Position numbers and translations under genes: made by a program
From: Butyrivibrio sp. AE2015
GTDB lineage: Bacteria > Bacillota > Clostridia > Lachnospirales > Lachnospiraceae
Direction of reading: 5' to 3'
DNA length: 64,000 bases
Assembly (NCBI RefSeq): GCF_000420825.1
Contig: NZ_ATVR01000008.1
Span: forward strand, 62,001 to 126,000
Part shown: positions 53,861-62,158 of the stretch, in pieces
Layout: each line of letters starts with the position of its first letter
Numbering within the stretch: position 1 is the stretch's first letter
The notes under the pieces: generated by a model
Database searches by the model: none
Seen by the model: only the letters and a program-made list of their open reading frames with translations
Told to the model about the DNA's origin: nothing

Positions 53861-54060
53861 TGTACAGGAAGCGATGACATCCGAAGCTTTGATTAGCGCG
53901 ATTTAGTATGAGCAATAGAAACAGTTGATGCATAATAAAAGCCTCGTTTTCTGTTCTGAATAAGCATGAAAGAAAACGAGGCGAATTATTATGTATTTAC
54001 TGTTTCTTTGCAAATACTCCGAGCGATAAGCGAAGCTTCGGATGTTATGGCTTCCGTACA
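53861..54060. repeat. Long palindrome 2 with the same loop in reverse orientation
   Basis: The outer arm 53861-53888 (ending GACATCCGAAGCT) pairs with 54034-54060. A middle arm (AATAGAAACAGTTGATGCAT, 53914-53933) pairs with ATGTATTTACTGTTTCTTTG. An inner stem CCTCGTTTTCT pairs with AGAAAACGAGG. The apical loop GTTCTGAATAAGCATGAA (53953-53970) is the reverse complement of the loop of palindrome 1 except for one base. The stems share no clear sequence with palindrome 1. Also a possible terminator for the leftward ABC operon. Confidence 0.85.
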
Positions 54061-54076
54061 GTGATATAAAAAGAGG

Positions 54077-54946
54077 TCAGCCCTTTACGGCGCCTTCGAT
54101 CATGCCTTCCATGATCTGCTTCTGGGCGATGAGGAAGATTATGATCATTGGGATAATTGCAAGGAGCGCTGCGGGAAGGATTCTATCCCAGCTCTTTACG
54201 TATGATCCAACGAATTTCTGAATGGCGATAGGAATCGTCATTACTTTACCATTCTGTCCAAGCATCATTGATGGAAGAAGATAGTCATTCCAGATCCACA
54301 TGCCGTTAAGGATTGTTACTGTTGTAATAACAGGAGTTAAAAGAGGGAAAATGATCTGGAAGAAAGTCTGCTCAGGAGAGCAACCGTCGATTGAAGCGGC
54401 TTCTTCAAGATCAAAAGGAACGCCTTTGATAAATCCTGTTAAGATGAATACTGTCATTGCACCGCCAAATCCAAGGTAAGCAAATACGATACCGGGAACT
54501 GACTGAAGCATTGGGATTCCAATGAACTTTCCGACATCTCTGAATGTAGAAATAAGTGGAAGCATTACTACCTGGAAAGGAATGATCATTGATGCGATGA
54601 AAGTAAAGTAAATTACTGTTGACCAAACTGTTTTGTTACGGCAGATTACCCAGGCTGCCATGGCTCCGAAGAGTGACAAAAGAACAAGTGAGATAACAGT
54701 GATTAGCGCTGATGATCCAAATGAACTCCAGAATAAGAAGTTAGGATCATTGATTACAGCCTTTATGTTCTCGAGGAGCTGTGAAAAGCTTGCTCCTGCA
54801 AAGCTTACAGGGTTAGCAGTAATGTCTGCTGTAACTTTTCCTGAGTTGATAAGAAGCAGGAAGAATGGGAATAATACATAAATTGCAACGATAACTGCTA
54901 TAACAAGCCTGATAACAACGCTGGATGTTTTTTCTTTTGTATGCAT
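54077..54946 (-). CDS. Sugar ABC transporter permease, MalG/MsmG type
   Basis: 289 residues with six transmembrane helices and the cytoplasmic EAA loop 'DLEEAASIDGCSPEQTFFQI' near residue 195, which docks the ATPase. The N-terminus 'VVIRLVIAVIVAIYVLFPFF' is typical of carbohydrate importer family 1 (CUT1) permeases. It forms a heterodimer with the upstream permease; start and stop overlap by one base. The ATPase subunit is not encoded here, as in other msm systems that use a shared MsmK-type ATPase. Confidence 0.92.
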   Translation of the reverse strand: MHTKEKTSSVVIRLVIAVIVAIYVLFPFFLLLINSGKVTADITANPVSFAGASFSQLLENIKAVINDPNFLFWSSFGSSALITVISLVLLSLFGAMAAWVICRNKTVWSTVIYFTFIASMIIPFQVVMLPLISTFRDVGKFIGIPMLQSVPGIVFAYLGFGGAMTVFILTGFIKGVPFDLEEAASIDGCSPEQTFFQIIFPLLTPVITTVTILNGMWIWNDYLLPSMMLGQNGKVMTIPIAIQKFVGSYVKSWDRILPAALLAIIPMIIIFLIAQKQIMEGMIEGAVKG

Positions 54947-55995
54947 TATAATTCAACCTCCTTCTTATTAGATATACGAACCTGAATGATTGATACTGCA
55001 GCCAAAATGATAAAGAAGAGAACGGCTTTTGCCTGTCCAAGTGCATAATCATTATTGATAACTGCTGTAGTGTAGATGTTTAGTGCTAACATCTCTGTTC
55101 CGTTTGCAATATAGTTGCCAAGGAACTGTACTGATCCCTTACCATTTGTAAGAGCAAGGTTAACATCGAACTGCTTGAACGCAGATGTAAGCGTAAGGAA
55201 AGTACATATTGTGATAGTTGGTGCAATCATGGGAAGCTTGATATTGAAAAGGGTCTGAACTTTATTTGCACCATCTATGGCAGATGCTTCAAGAACATCT
55301 CCGGGGATTGTGTTAAGACCTGTGATGTAGATGAGCATTATGTAACCAGCATACTGCCAGATATATACGATGATAATAGCGATAAACGCTGTATTTGTAT
55401 CCGAAAGCATTGAGTAAGTTCCTGAGAACTTAGTTACTACATTACTGAAAATGAACTGCCAGATATAACCAAGTACGATTCCTCCAATAAGGTTTGGAAG
55501 GAAATAAGCTGCTCTGAAGAATCCAAGCCCCTTGATCTTTGATGTGCAAAGCAGTGCTAAAAGGAAAGCCACAAGGTTAACAAGGATCATGTTAAATACT
55601 ACAAATAAAAAGGTTAAAAGTGTGGACCACAAGAATGCAGGCTGTTTGAACATTCTTGCATAGTTGGAAAAACCAACAAAGCTCTTAAGTCTTATGCCAT
55701 CCCAATCGGTAAAAGAATAACCGATACCAAGGAACAGTGGAATTATAACGGTTACAAGGAAGGCAAACAAAAGTGGAAATAAAAATATGAAATTAATAAT
55801 TGAACGGTGGTGCTTAAGAGTTGGAAACAAGTACAATCCTATGAAGAATAGTAGGATTCCGCACACGAACATGGCTCCCCTAAACACATTTCCGGTGCCG
55901 GCAATCGACAGACCCAAACCAACTATTGTAAGCACAATTCCTGCTATAAGGCATATAAATGATGATGCCTTTCTCCCTATAGAAAATGTACTCAT
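54946..55995 (-). CDS. Sugar ABC transporter permease, MalF/MsmF type
   Basis: 349 residues. The EAA loop 'GDVLEASAIDGANKVQTLFN' is near residue 240, and six core helices include 'IINFIFLFPLLFAFLVTVII'. An additional N-terminal pair of helices (residues 10-60) precedes the usual core. AAAGGGGG before ATG 55995 decides the start; upstream in-frame codons have no ribosome site. It partners the MalG-type permease and takes sugar from the binding protein encoded just upstream (transcription order binding protein, F, G). Confidence 0.92.
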   Translation of the reverse strand: MSTFSIGRKASSFICLIAGIVLTIVGLGLSIAGTGNVFRGAMFVCGILLFFIGLYLFPTLKHHRSIINFIFLFPLLFAFLVTVIIPLFLGIGYSFTDWDGIRLKSFVGFSNYARMFKQPAFLWSTLLTFLFVVFNMILVNLVAFLLALLCTSKIKGLGFFRAAYFLPNLIGGIVLGYIWQFIFSNVVTKFSGTYSMLSDTNTAFIAIIIVYIWQYAGYIMLIYITGLNTIPGDVLEASAIDGANKVQTLFNIKLPMIAPTITICTFLTLTSAFKQFDVNLALTNGKGSVQFLGNYIANGTEMLALNIYTTAVINNDYALGQAKAVLFFIILAAVSIIQVRISNKKEVEL

Positions 55996-56078
55996 AAGTG
56001 ATCCCCCTTTCGTGAGGCAAAAGTTCTTTTGATTGATAAAAGGGCAGGACACGTGTGCCCTGCCCAAATTACTTCTTA

Positions 56079-57416
56079 TTACTGAGCGTAGTAAGCAGAA
56101 ATTACCTGAGCCATTGTTGATACAAATCCATCAGCATCAAGTTTGCCCTTTGCATAATCTGCAAATACGTTACATGTCTCGTTCTGGAGACCGTCTTTCT
56201 TAAGCATTGTGTGCCATCCAGAGTAGTTACCAGCTGTGATGTAGCTGTTCATGCTCTTGTAGAATGGGTTAACAGCTTCATACTGGCAATCATCGAAAGG
56301 AGATACAAGACCAGCATCATTTACAAGGATGTTCTGAGCTGAATCGCCAGCGCACCAGTTAAAGAATGCCTTTGCACCTTCTACGTTACCGTTTGAATAT
56401 GCTACCCAATATGAAGGTGGTCCAGCAATGATTGTGTTGATTCCATCTTCAAATGCATATGGAGCAAATCCACACTCGAAGTTTACATCTGCAGGAGATG
56501 TTACGCACCAGTTACCCTGTGTGATGAATACATACTTGCCTTCTTTGAAACCAGCAACCTGATTGTCATATGTTCCATCTACAAGAAGAGCTGGATCTGA
56601 ATACTGATTCATCATGCCGATGAACTCAGCAAATTTCTTCATTCTTGCTTCATCAATCTTTCCACCATCGTTAAGAAGATCGATGTATGTTGTATCGTCA
56701 GCCTTAAGACCAGCATCAAGATACTGACCAAATACGTGAGTACCTGAAGACCATCCAAGGTTTGTAGGCTCTGCACACCAACCAAATACAGCTGTGATGC
56801 CAAGCTCATCCTTCTTGGAATCAAGTGTTTCACAAGCAGCCTTCCAAGCGTCAGGGCTTGTAAGTGTGGAAGGATCAATTCCTGCCTTTGCAAGGATGTC
56901 AGCATTGTAACCAAGAGCTGTAGCTTCTACTGTGTAAGGGAAACCGATTGTACCCATTGTAGAATCAACGAGTTCGAATCCAGTCTTGTTTGTCCATTCC
57001 TCACCTGAAAGGTCAGCGAGCATTCCGTCCCAGTTAGCAGCCTGGTTAGCTTCGATAACGAAGATATCTGGCATGTTGTCAGCCTGGTACATTTTCTTAA
57101 GTTCATCAGAAGCGTTTGTGTCGCCACCGATTGTCTCAACTGTAAGTACGTTGCCTGTCTCTTCAAGATACTTAGCTGCAAGAGCCTGCATCTGATCGTT
57201 GATCTCTGGCTTACCATTGAGAAGACGAACAGCTTCCTGAGTTCCTGCTACTTCGCTTGTAGCTGCTGCAGTCTCAGTAGTATCAGCTGACTGAGTCTCT
57301 GTCTGAGCTTCGGTGTTGTCAGATGGTGTTGTTGTGTCAGCTGCTGTTTCTCCGCAAGCTGCAAGTGAAAGAACCATTGTGCCTGCAAGAAGAACTGACA
57401 TGAGTTTCTTTTTCAT
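56079..57416 (-). CDS. Sugar-binding lipoprotein of the ABC importer
   Basis: 445 residues. Lipoprotein signal 'KKKLMSVLLAGTMVLSLAAC', lipobox LAAC with Cys ~22, then a Thr/Ser/Ala/Glu-rich linker (23-60) for tethering outside the membrane. The rest is an extracellular solute-binding protein family 1 fold ('MYQADNMPDIFVIEANQAAN', 'GFPYTVEATALGYNADILAK', 'GNWCVTSPADVNFECGFAPY'). It captures oligosaccharide for the CUT1 permeases; raffinose-type alpha-galactosides or sucrose are plausible from the neighbours. AGGAGG precedes ATG 57416. Confidence 0.92.
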   Translation of the reverse strand: MKKKLMSVLLAGTMVLSLAACGETAADTTTPSDNTEAQTETQSADTTETAAATSEVAGTQEAVRLLNGKPEINDQMQALAAKYLEETGNVLTVETIGGDTNASDELKKMYQADNMPDIFVIEANQAANWDGMLADLSGEEWTNKTGFELVDSTMGTIGFPYTVEATALGYNADILAKAGIDPSTLTSPDAWKAACETLDSKKDELGITAVFGWCAEPTNLGWSSGTHVFGQYLDAGLKADDTTYIDLLNDGGKIDEARMKKFAEFIGMMNQYSDPALLVDGTYDNQVAGFKEGKYVFITQGNWCVTSPADVNFECGFAPYAFEDGINTIIAGPPSYWVAYSNGNVEGAKAFFNWCAGDSAQNILVNDAGLVSPFDDCQYEAVNPFYKSMNSYITAGNYSGWHTMLKKDGLQNETCNVFADYAKGKLDADGFVSTMAQVISAYYAQ

Positions 57417-57478
57417 TTTGTTTCCTCCTTTTGTTGCTTTGTGCAAATTGCCATAACTTATTTACTTTTTGGCGGTTA

Positions 57479-57492
57479 CTTTTGCGCATAAG
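57479..57492. promoter_or_regulatory. Operator-like palindrome O1
   Basis: CTTTTGCGCATAAG, a near-palindrome centred on GCGC, 63 bases upstream of the binding-protein start. It shares 12 of 14 bases with O2 at 57679; the centre with an inner CG step is typical of LacI/GalR-family operators. Confidence 0.55.
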
Positions 57493-57678
57493 TTGTACGC
57501 TATAATCAAATTATCACAAAAAGCCTAGAAATTCAAGGCGGTTTACTAAAATTAATATTGACCAATTGACTAATAACCGCGAAAACCCCCATGGTTAATG
57601 GATTGGCGTGAATTGAGAAAATTGTAAAATTACAATAAAACGTATTAAAAAATTATAAAATAGCATAATTAATGCGCG

Positions 57679-57692
57679 CTTATGCGCGTAAG
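57679..57692. promoter_or_regulatory. Operator-like palindrome O2
   Basis: CTTATGCGCGTAAG, exactly 200 bases from O1 and matching the consensus CTTWTGCGCRTAAG. The distance equals about 19 helical turns, suiting a looping tetrameric repressor. Confidence 0.55.
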
Positions 57693-57756
57693 TTCTGTGG
57701 TGAATATTGACAAGAAAAATTTATGGATTTGAGATTTGATTGTAAAAAATACAACA

Positions 57757-57782
57757 AAAAAAACCCGCCGTTATGGCGGGCT
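57757..57782 (-). terminator. Terminator of the lacI-type gene
   Basis: On the minus strand GCCCGCC pairs with GGCGGGT around ATAAC, followed by eight Ts (complement of 57756-57763). Confidence 0.9.
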
Positions 57783-57799
57783 CTAGTGCATTACAATAA

Positions 57800-58810
57800 T
57801 CAAATCTTTTTTACAGTATCTCGAATTACCAGTCGTGTTGGAAGAACTATCTGATTTGGAGTCTTTATCTTTTTAAGTTGTTTTAGCAAAGTATCTGCGG
57901 CAACTACACCTTTTTGTTTTACATTCTGATGAACAGTAGTAAGAGCAGGTCTGTGAAGCTGCCCCAGCATATTGTCATCAAAGCCGGCTACAGAAATGTC
58001 GTCGGGAACGGATAAGCCTCTGTCGGCAAATGCAGCCATGAGCGTAACAGCATACAGGTCAGAAACGCACATTATGGCAGTGAACTCTTTTGATTTCTCA
58101 CATATCTCTTCCAAACTTTCAGGCAGGTCTTTTGTGTGAGGTCTTATCTTCAGGAAGTTAGAAGGGCTGTATTTTATCTTTGCATCTTTTAGAGCTTTTT
58201 TATATCCGTTTAATCTGGCAAGGTCTACACCGTTAGTGTTATCTGAAAGGAATGCGATTTTTCTGTGCCCTTGCGATATCAGGTAATTTACCATTTCGTA
58301 GGTACCCTGTTCATCATCGAGGCCGACATTTGTGAAGTGTTTAAGGCCCTCAATACTGTAGGTATCGATGCAGACAATAGGCTTTTTATATTTTTCACTG
58401 ACACGGATTCCGTCATCGTTTAGCATTCCGAAAAGGATAAGTCCGTCAACATTCCATGTGGAGACGTGACGCATTATTTCTGCGGTATCACTTGAAATAT
58501 AGAGCATCATGAAATATCCGGCGTTTCGTATGGTTTCCTCGACACCCCCTATCAGCTCTGATACGAAGGGATCCATGATCAGGTTTTCGTACTTATCTGC
58601 ACGGGCTTTAAGTGCGAGGCCTATGATCTTTGACTCGTTTTGTGCAAGGTTTCTTGCGCTGATGTTTGGAACGTAATCAACTTTATCCAAAAAATCCTGA
58701 ACAATCTTTTTTGTATCGTCAGACACTTCACCGGTCTTTCCATGAATAACATTTGAAACCGTTGTAGTGCTCATATTTAGTTGTTTTGCAATCTCTTTAA
58801 TAGTTATCAT
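57800..58810 (-). CDS. LacI-family transcriptional regulator
   Basis: 336 residues. The N-terminal HTH is 'TIKEIAKQLNMSTTTVSNVI' with hinge helix 'YVPNISARNLAQ' (residues 2-58). The C-terminal periplasmic-binding-like domain has 'VDGLILFGMLNDDGI', 'GHRKIAFLSDNTNG' and 'DDISVAGFDDNMLGQLHRPA'. It is a sugar-responsive repressor or activator, probably of the ABC operon just downstream and perhaps of the divergent kinase/GH13_18 unit. It is transcribed separately from the ABC operon because a strong terminator follows. Confidence 0.93.
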   Translation of the reverse strand: MITIKEIAKQLNMSTTTVSNVIHGKTGEVSDDTKKIVQDFLDKVDYVPNISARNLAQNESKIIGLALKARADKYENLIMDPFVSELIGGVEETIRNAGYFMMLYISSDTAEIMRHVSTWNVDGLILFGMLNDDGIRVSEKYKKPIVCIDTYSIEGLKHFTNVGLDDEQGTYEMVNYLISQGHRKIAFLSDNTNGVDLARLNGYKKALKDAKIKYSPSNFLKIRPHTKDLPESLEEICEKSKEFTAIMCVSDLYAVTLMAAFADRGLSVPDDISVAGFDDNMLGQLHRPALTTVHQNVKQKGVVAADTLLKQLKKIKTPNQIVLPTRLVIRDTVKKI

Positions 58811-59014
58811 TTTTTATTTTTGGTCTTTACAAAGAAAAAAAGTTATTGTATCTTGTGTTCAAAATAACATGGCTCAGTATGTATTGTCAAAAAGAAAAGT
58901 GTATACAATTTATTTTTTGACTGTGCAAGCCATGTGAAACCCGCATAAATACGTGATTCTGGCGGTGTTATGTATTTGTGTGTTTATTTCGATTTGAGGA
59001 GTAGAAGGAGAATT

Positions 59015-59986
59015 ATGAATACACAATATAGCAGAGTATTACCTGTAAATGATGCCCTTGAAAAACTTGATAATGCAAATAACATTTTGACTGATTTAAA
59101 TATACCTGATGATATACCTCACGGAGATATGCCAGGGGATAAAATTGAGATTGGTGAAAGCCATATAGAAAAAGCAAAAACTATTTTCCCAATTCTTATT
59201 AAAGAATTAAAAGAGAAGATGAGTGCTAACGCATATAATCGTGCTGTTGTAGCGGTTTGCGGAGGATCCGGAGTTGGAAAGTCTGAGATCGCATCACTTC
59301 TTTCATATTTACTTGAGAAGGCCGGAATCGGTAGCTATACAATGTCTGGTGATAATTATCCACACAGAATACCTATGTATAATGACGCTGAAAGACTTCA
59401 TGTATTTAGAGAGAGCGGAATCAGAGGAATGGTTGACAGCGGTGTCATGACTCCTGAAAACTTTGCTAAAGTTAAGGAATGGCAGATCGCAGAAGATGAT
59501 GCCAACAAGGCTCATGTTGAGACTGACAGCTGGTTCAAAGCATATATAGAAGCTGGCGAAAAAGGACTTGATAACTACCTTGGAACACCAAATGAGACTG
59601 ATTTTGAAGAAGTTGATCAGATAATGAAAGCATTTAAGGATGGAGCTGACAAGCTCTGGCTTAAGAGAATGGGAAGAGATGAGGCATCTCTTTGGTATGA
59701 TGAAGTAGATATGTCTGCTAAGCAGGTTCTTATCGTTGAGTGGACACATGGTAACAGCGATTATATGACTCAGGTTGATATTCCGGTTCTTTTGAACAGT
59801 ACTCCGCAGGAGACACTTGAGCACAGAAGATCCAGAAACAGAGATGGAAAGCTTGACAGTCCATTTACTATGATGGTACTCGAACTCGAACAGAATAAGC
59901 TTGTAAATCAGGCTCACAAGGCAAAGATAATCATCACAAAAGCCGGTGAGATCATAAGCTATGATGAGTTCAAAAAGCTTATGTAA
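59015..59986 (+). CDS. P-loop kinase (APS-kinase/uridine-kinase-like), substrate unknown
   Basis: 323 residues. Walker A 'AVVAVCGGSGVGKSEIASLL' is near residue 75, then 'SYTMSGDNYPHRIPMYNDAE' and a lid-like 'LNSTPQETLEHRRSRNRDGK' near 270. The residues between resemble no standard sulfate- or nucleoside-binding site that I can recognise; automatic annotation as adenylylsulfate kinase would be weak. AAGGAG before ATG 59015 decides the start. It lies 46 bases upstream of the GH13_18 phosphorylase gene, so it may phosphorylate a sugar released by that enzyme. Confidence 0.7.
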   Translation: MNTQYSRVLPVNDALEKLDNANNILTDLNIPDDIPHGDMPGDKIEIGESHIEKAKTIFPILIKELKEKMSANAYNRAVVAVCGGSGVGKSEIASLLSYLLEKAGIGSYTMSGDNYPHRIPMYNDAERLHVFRESGIRGMVDSGVMTPENFAKVKEWQIAEDDANKAHVETDSWFKAYIEAGEKGLDNYLGTPNETDFEEVDQIMKAFKDGADKLWLKRMGRDEASLWYDEVDMSAKQVLIVEWTHGNSDYMTQVDIPVLLNSTPQETLEHRRSRNRDGKLDSPFTMMVLELEQNKLVNQAHKAKIIITKAGEIISYDEFKKLM

Positions 59987-60032
59987 TAATTTGATTGATC
60001 AAACATTTTGACATATTTTGAAAGGAAATGAT

Positions 60033-61688
60033 ATGAGTAGATTTGTCGACAATGGACCTATGTTAAATGCCTACCCTGATAGTATGGGTGGAACTCTGGG
60101 TGATATTGTATCAGTACTGTCAAAAGATGCATTCAAGGATGTTTTTCAGTCATTTTACATTCTTCCAAGTATCTTTAACACAGATTTGGACAGAGGTTTT
60201 TCTGTAATAGATTATGGTATCAATGAGCAGCTTGGCAGCAAAGAGGATATCGAGGCACTTAAGGCTCTTGATATCAATCTGAAGCTTGATTTCATTCTTA
60301 ATCATGCTTCAGTTCTTTCTCCACAGTTCCAGGATCTTGTAAAAAATGGTGAGAAGTCAAAATATGCTGACTTCTTTATTAACTGGAACAAATTCTGGGA
60401 TGGATACGGCGAGATGACTGATGAAGGCTATATCCAGCCTGACCAGAAATATATAAAGGACATGTTTTTCAGAAAACCCGGACTTCCTATTCTTATGGTC
60501 CGCATGCCTGATGGCAAGGACGTGCCTTACTGGAATACATTCTATCAGGAAGTGCAGTACAAGAGACCTGATGCGCAGGATCTTATGGAAAAGATGGATA
60601 TTCAGTATCTTTCTGCACAGAGATTAGCGGGTAGAGTCTGCGAGGGACTTGATGAGGGAAAGAAGCCTGCTGAAATTGATTTCACAGGTTTTGAAAAATA
60701 TAAAGATGCAGTTGTTGATTATTTAGAGTCTGGAAGACGATATCTCGGACAGATGGATCTTAATATTAAATCTGATCTTGTTTGGGAACATTACAGAAAT
60801 ACACTTAAGAGTCTTTCAGGTTATGGCGCAAGTATCGTTCGTCTTGATGCCTTTGCCTATGCACCTAAAGAACCAGGCAAAAAGAACTTCTTAAATGAGC
60901 CTGATACCTGGGATGTGCTTGAAAAAGTTAAGAAGCTTGCCGATGAGTTTAAGGTATCTCTTTTACCTGAAATTCATGCAAGTTACAGTGAAAAAATCTA
61001 TGAAGTTGTGGCTGATAAGGGCTATATGACTTATGATTTCTTCCTTCCGGGACTTCTCATTTACGCAATCGAATCAAAGTCCGGAGAGCTTTTGAAGAAG
61101 TGGGCAGATGAGATTCAGGAAAAGAAGATACGCGTAGTTAATATGCTTGGATGTCATGATGGTATTCCGCTTCTTGATCTTAAGGGAATCCTTCCTGAAG
61201 AGGATATCCAGAATATGATCGATACAATTGTTGGTCGCGGGGGATTTGTTAAGGATCTTCATGGTGCCAAGAATATGTATTATCAGGTAAACGCTACATA
61301 TTACAGTGCTCTTGGCGATGATGACAAGAAGATGCTCTTTGCAAGAGCAATTCAGATGTTCATGCCCGGTAAGCCACAGGTTTGGTATCTTGATCTGTTT
61401 GCAGGAAAGAATGACCATGAAGCTGTAAAGCGCGCAGGAGCAGGCGGACACAAGGAGATCAACAGAACAAATCTCACTATTGACCAGATTGAAGCTGCTA
61501 TGAAAAAAGATGTTGTTAAGAAGCAGCTTGAATTGTTGAGATTCCGTAACACATGTCCGGCATTTGGATTTGATGCCAAGCTTGATGTTACAGTAGATGG
61601 AACTGTCATGAAGTTTGTCTGGGAAAACAACGGCCACAAAGCTACATTAGAAGCTGATTTTGATGATTACAGTTACAAGATTTCTTAA
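60033..61688 (+). CDS. GH13_18 glycoside phosphorylase (sucrose / sucrose-6-phosphate phosphorylase-like)
   Basis: 551 residues. The N-terminus 'NGPMLNAYPDSMGGTLGDI' is characteristic of subfamily GH13_18. Catalytic residues: Asp in 'SIVRLDAFAYAPKEPGKKN' near residue 272, Glu in 'SLLPEIHASYSEKIYEV' near 312 and Asp in 'NMLGCHDGIPLLDL' near 372. These enzymes cleave sucrose, sucrose-6F-phosphate or glucosylglycerate with phosphate, giving alpha-glucose-1-phosphate. The 'DAFAYAPKEPG' context is closer to the phosphate-sugar acting branch than to simple sucrose phosphorylase, in my judgement. A strong terminator follows. Confidence 0.85.
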   Translation: MSRFVDNGPMLNAYPDSMGGTLGDIVSVLSKDAFKDVFQSFYILPSIFNTDLDRGFSVIDYGINEQLGSKEDIEALKALDINLKLDFILNHASVLSPQFQDLVKNGEKSKYADFFINWNKFWDGYGEMTDEGYIQPDQKYIKDMFFRKPGLPILMVRMPDGKDVPYWNTFYQEVQYKRPDAQDLMEKMDIQYLSAQRLAGRVCEGLDEGKKPAEIDFTGFEKYKDAVVDYLESGRRYLGQMDLNIKSDLVWEHYRNTLKSLSGYGASIVRLDAFAYAPKEPGKKNFLNEPDTWDVLEKVKKLADEFKVSLLPEIHASYSEKIYEVVADKGYMTYDFFLPGLLIYAIESKSGELLKKWADEIQEKKIRVVNMLGCHDGIPLLDLKGILPEEDIQNMIDTIVGRGGFVKDLHGAKNMYYQVNATYYSALGDDDKKMLFARAIQMFMPGKPQVWYLDLFAGKNDHEAVKRAGAGGHKEINRTNLTIDQIEAAMKKDVVKKQLELLRFRNTCPAFGFDAKLDVTVDGTVMKFVWENNGHKATLEADFDDYSYKIS

Positions 61689-61701
61689 AGAAAACTAAGA
61701 A

Positions 61702-61744
61702 AGTCCACCCATGAAATTTTTGTTTCAAGGGTGGACTATTTTTA
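61702..61744 (+). terminator. Terminator after the GH13_18 gene
   Basis: AGTCCACCC (61702-61710) pairs with GGGTGGACT (61729-61737); the inner ATGAAA..TTTCA pairing continues the stem, followed by ATTTTT. Confidence 0.9.
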
Positions 61745-61835
61745 TGAAATAAATAATCGCAACGTCAGTAATCATGCCGAATTCGACATTTTTGGAGATT
61801 TCACAAAATGTTCAAAAATTCGATCACAAAAACTA

Positions 61836-61864
61836 TTTACAGATTAAAAATATTATGATATTTT
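61836..61864 (+). promoter_or_regulatory. Promoter of the structured leader / Rpn-like gene
   Basis: TTTACA (61836-61841), a 17-base spacer and TATTTT (61859-61864). Transcription would start near 61871 and leave a leader of about 290 bases. Confidence 0.55.
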
Positions 61865-61883
61865 ATCAATCGTTGTTTAAATC

Positions 61884-62124
61884 TGCTCAACTAGAGCAAG
61901 GATGATACAGACAGTGTGTCCAATTCACTGTAAGTACTATGTAATTCTGGTGTCATCCAAATCTCATAAACGCTAAATATATAAGAGAGTCTTTTTTGTT
62001 GTTTGTAATTTTCTGTGCTGGCGAACATGGAAATTTTACGCTCTATCTTGCCCTTTTTCAAGATGACTTTCCGTTACAAGTTTTCTGTGGAACTTGGCAT
62101 GTCTTTTCTCTTATATATTTAGCG
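61884..62124 (+). ncRNA. Candidate structured leader RNA with multi-way junction
   Basis: Pairings in order: TGCTC/GAGCA (61884-61898); a 9-bp stem GGATGATAC (61900-61908) with GTGTCATCC (61950-61958), enclosing ACAGTG/CACTGT (61911-61931); and a perfect 18-bp stem CGCTAAATATATAAGAGA (61971-61988) with 62107-62124. This last stem encloses three hairpins at 62005-62039, 62045-62064 (ATCTTG/CAAGAT) and 62077-62096 (CAAGTT/AACTTG). That makes a four-way junction. No known Rfam family is recognised by eye; a MITE with terminal inverted repeats is the alternative. Confidence 0.5.
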
Positions 62125-62158
62125 GATTATCAAAAATAATGGAGGTTTTATTTTATAG

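Larger units (their letters stand above)
53613..54076. other. Convergent intergenic region filled by two long palindromes
   Basis: 464 bases between the rightward DUF1858 gene and the leftward ABC permease gene. No gene is visible. Nearly the whole stretch is taken up by the two ~195-200-base imperfect inverted repeats listed separately, with 33 bases between them. Confidence 0.8.
57417..57799. other. Control region upstream of the ABC operon
   Basis: 383 bases, AT-rich, no gene. It carries the leftward lacI terminator (57757-57782) and two 14-bp near-palindromes at 57479 and 57679. A promoter for the binding-protein gene must lie here. A TTGAAT at 57533-57538 (minus strand), followed about 17 bases later by an AT-rich -10, is a weak candidate. 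Confidence 0.6.
61745..62158. other. Intergenic region with promoter and structured leader
   Basis: 414 bases with no gene visible. It contains a promoter (61836-61864) and a densely paired stretch (61884-62124), both listed separately, before the Rpn-like gene. Confidence 0.75.

Noticed and set aside
53633-54060. CRISPR array or integron attC sites
   Set aside because: There are only two units, inverted rather than direct, with no spacers, and no integrase or cas genes nearby.
59015-59986. Adenylylsulfate kinase (cysC) as a firm call
   Set aside because: Only the P-loop is convincing; no ATP-sulfurylase or other sulfate genes are nearby, and the length and remaining motifs do not fit CysC.
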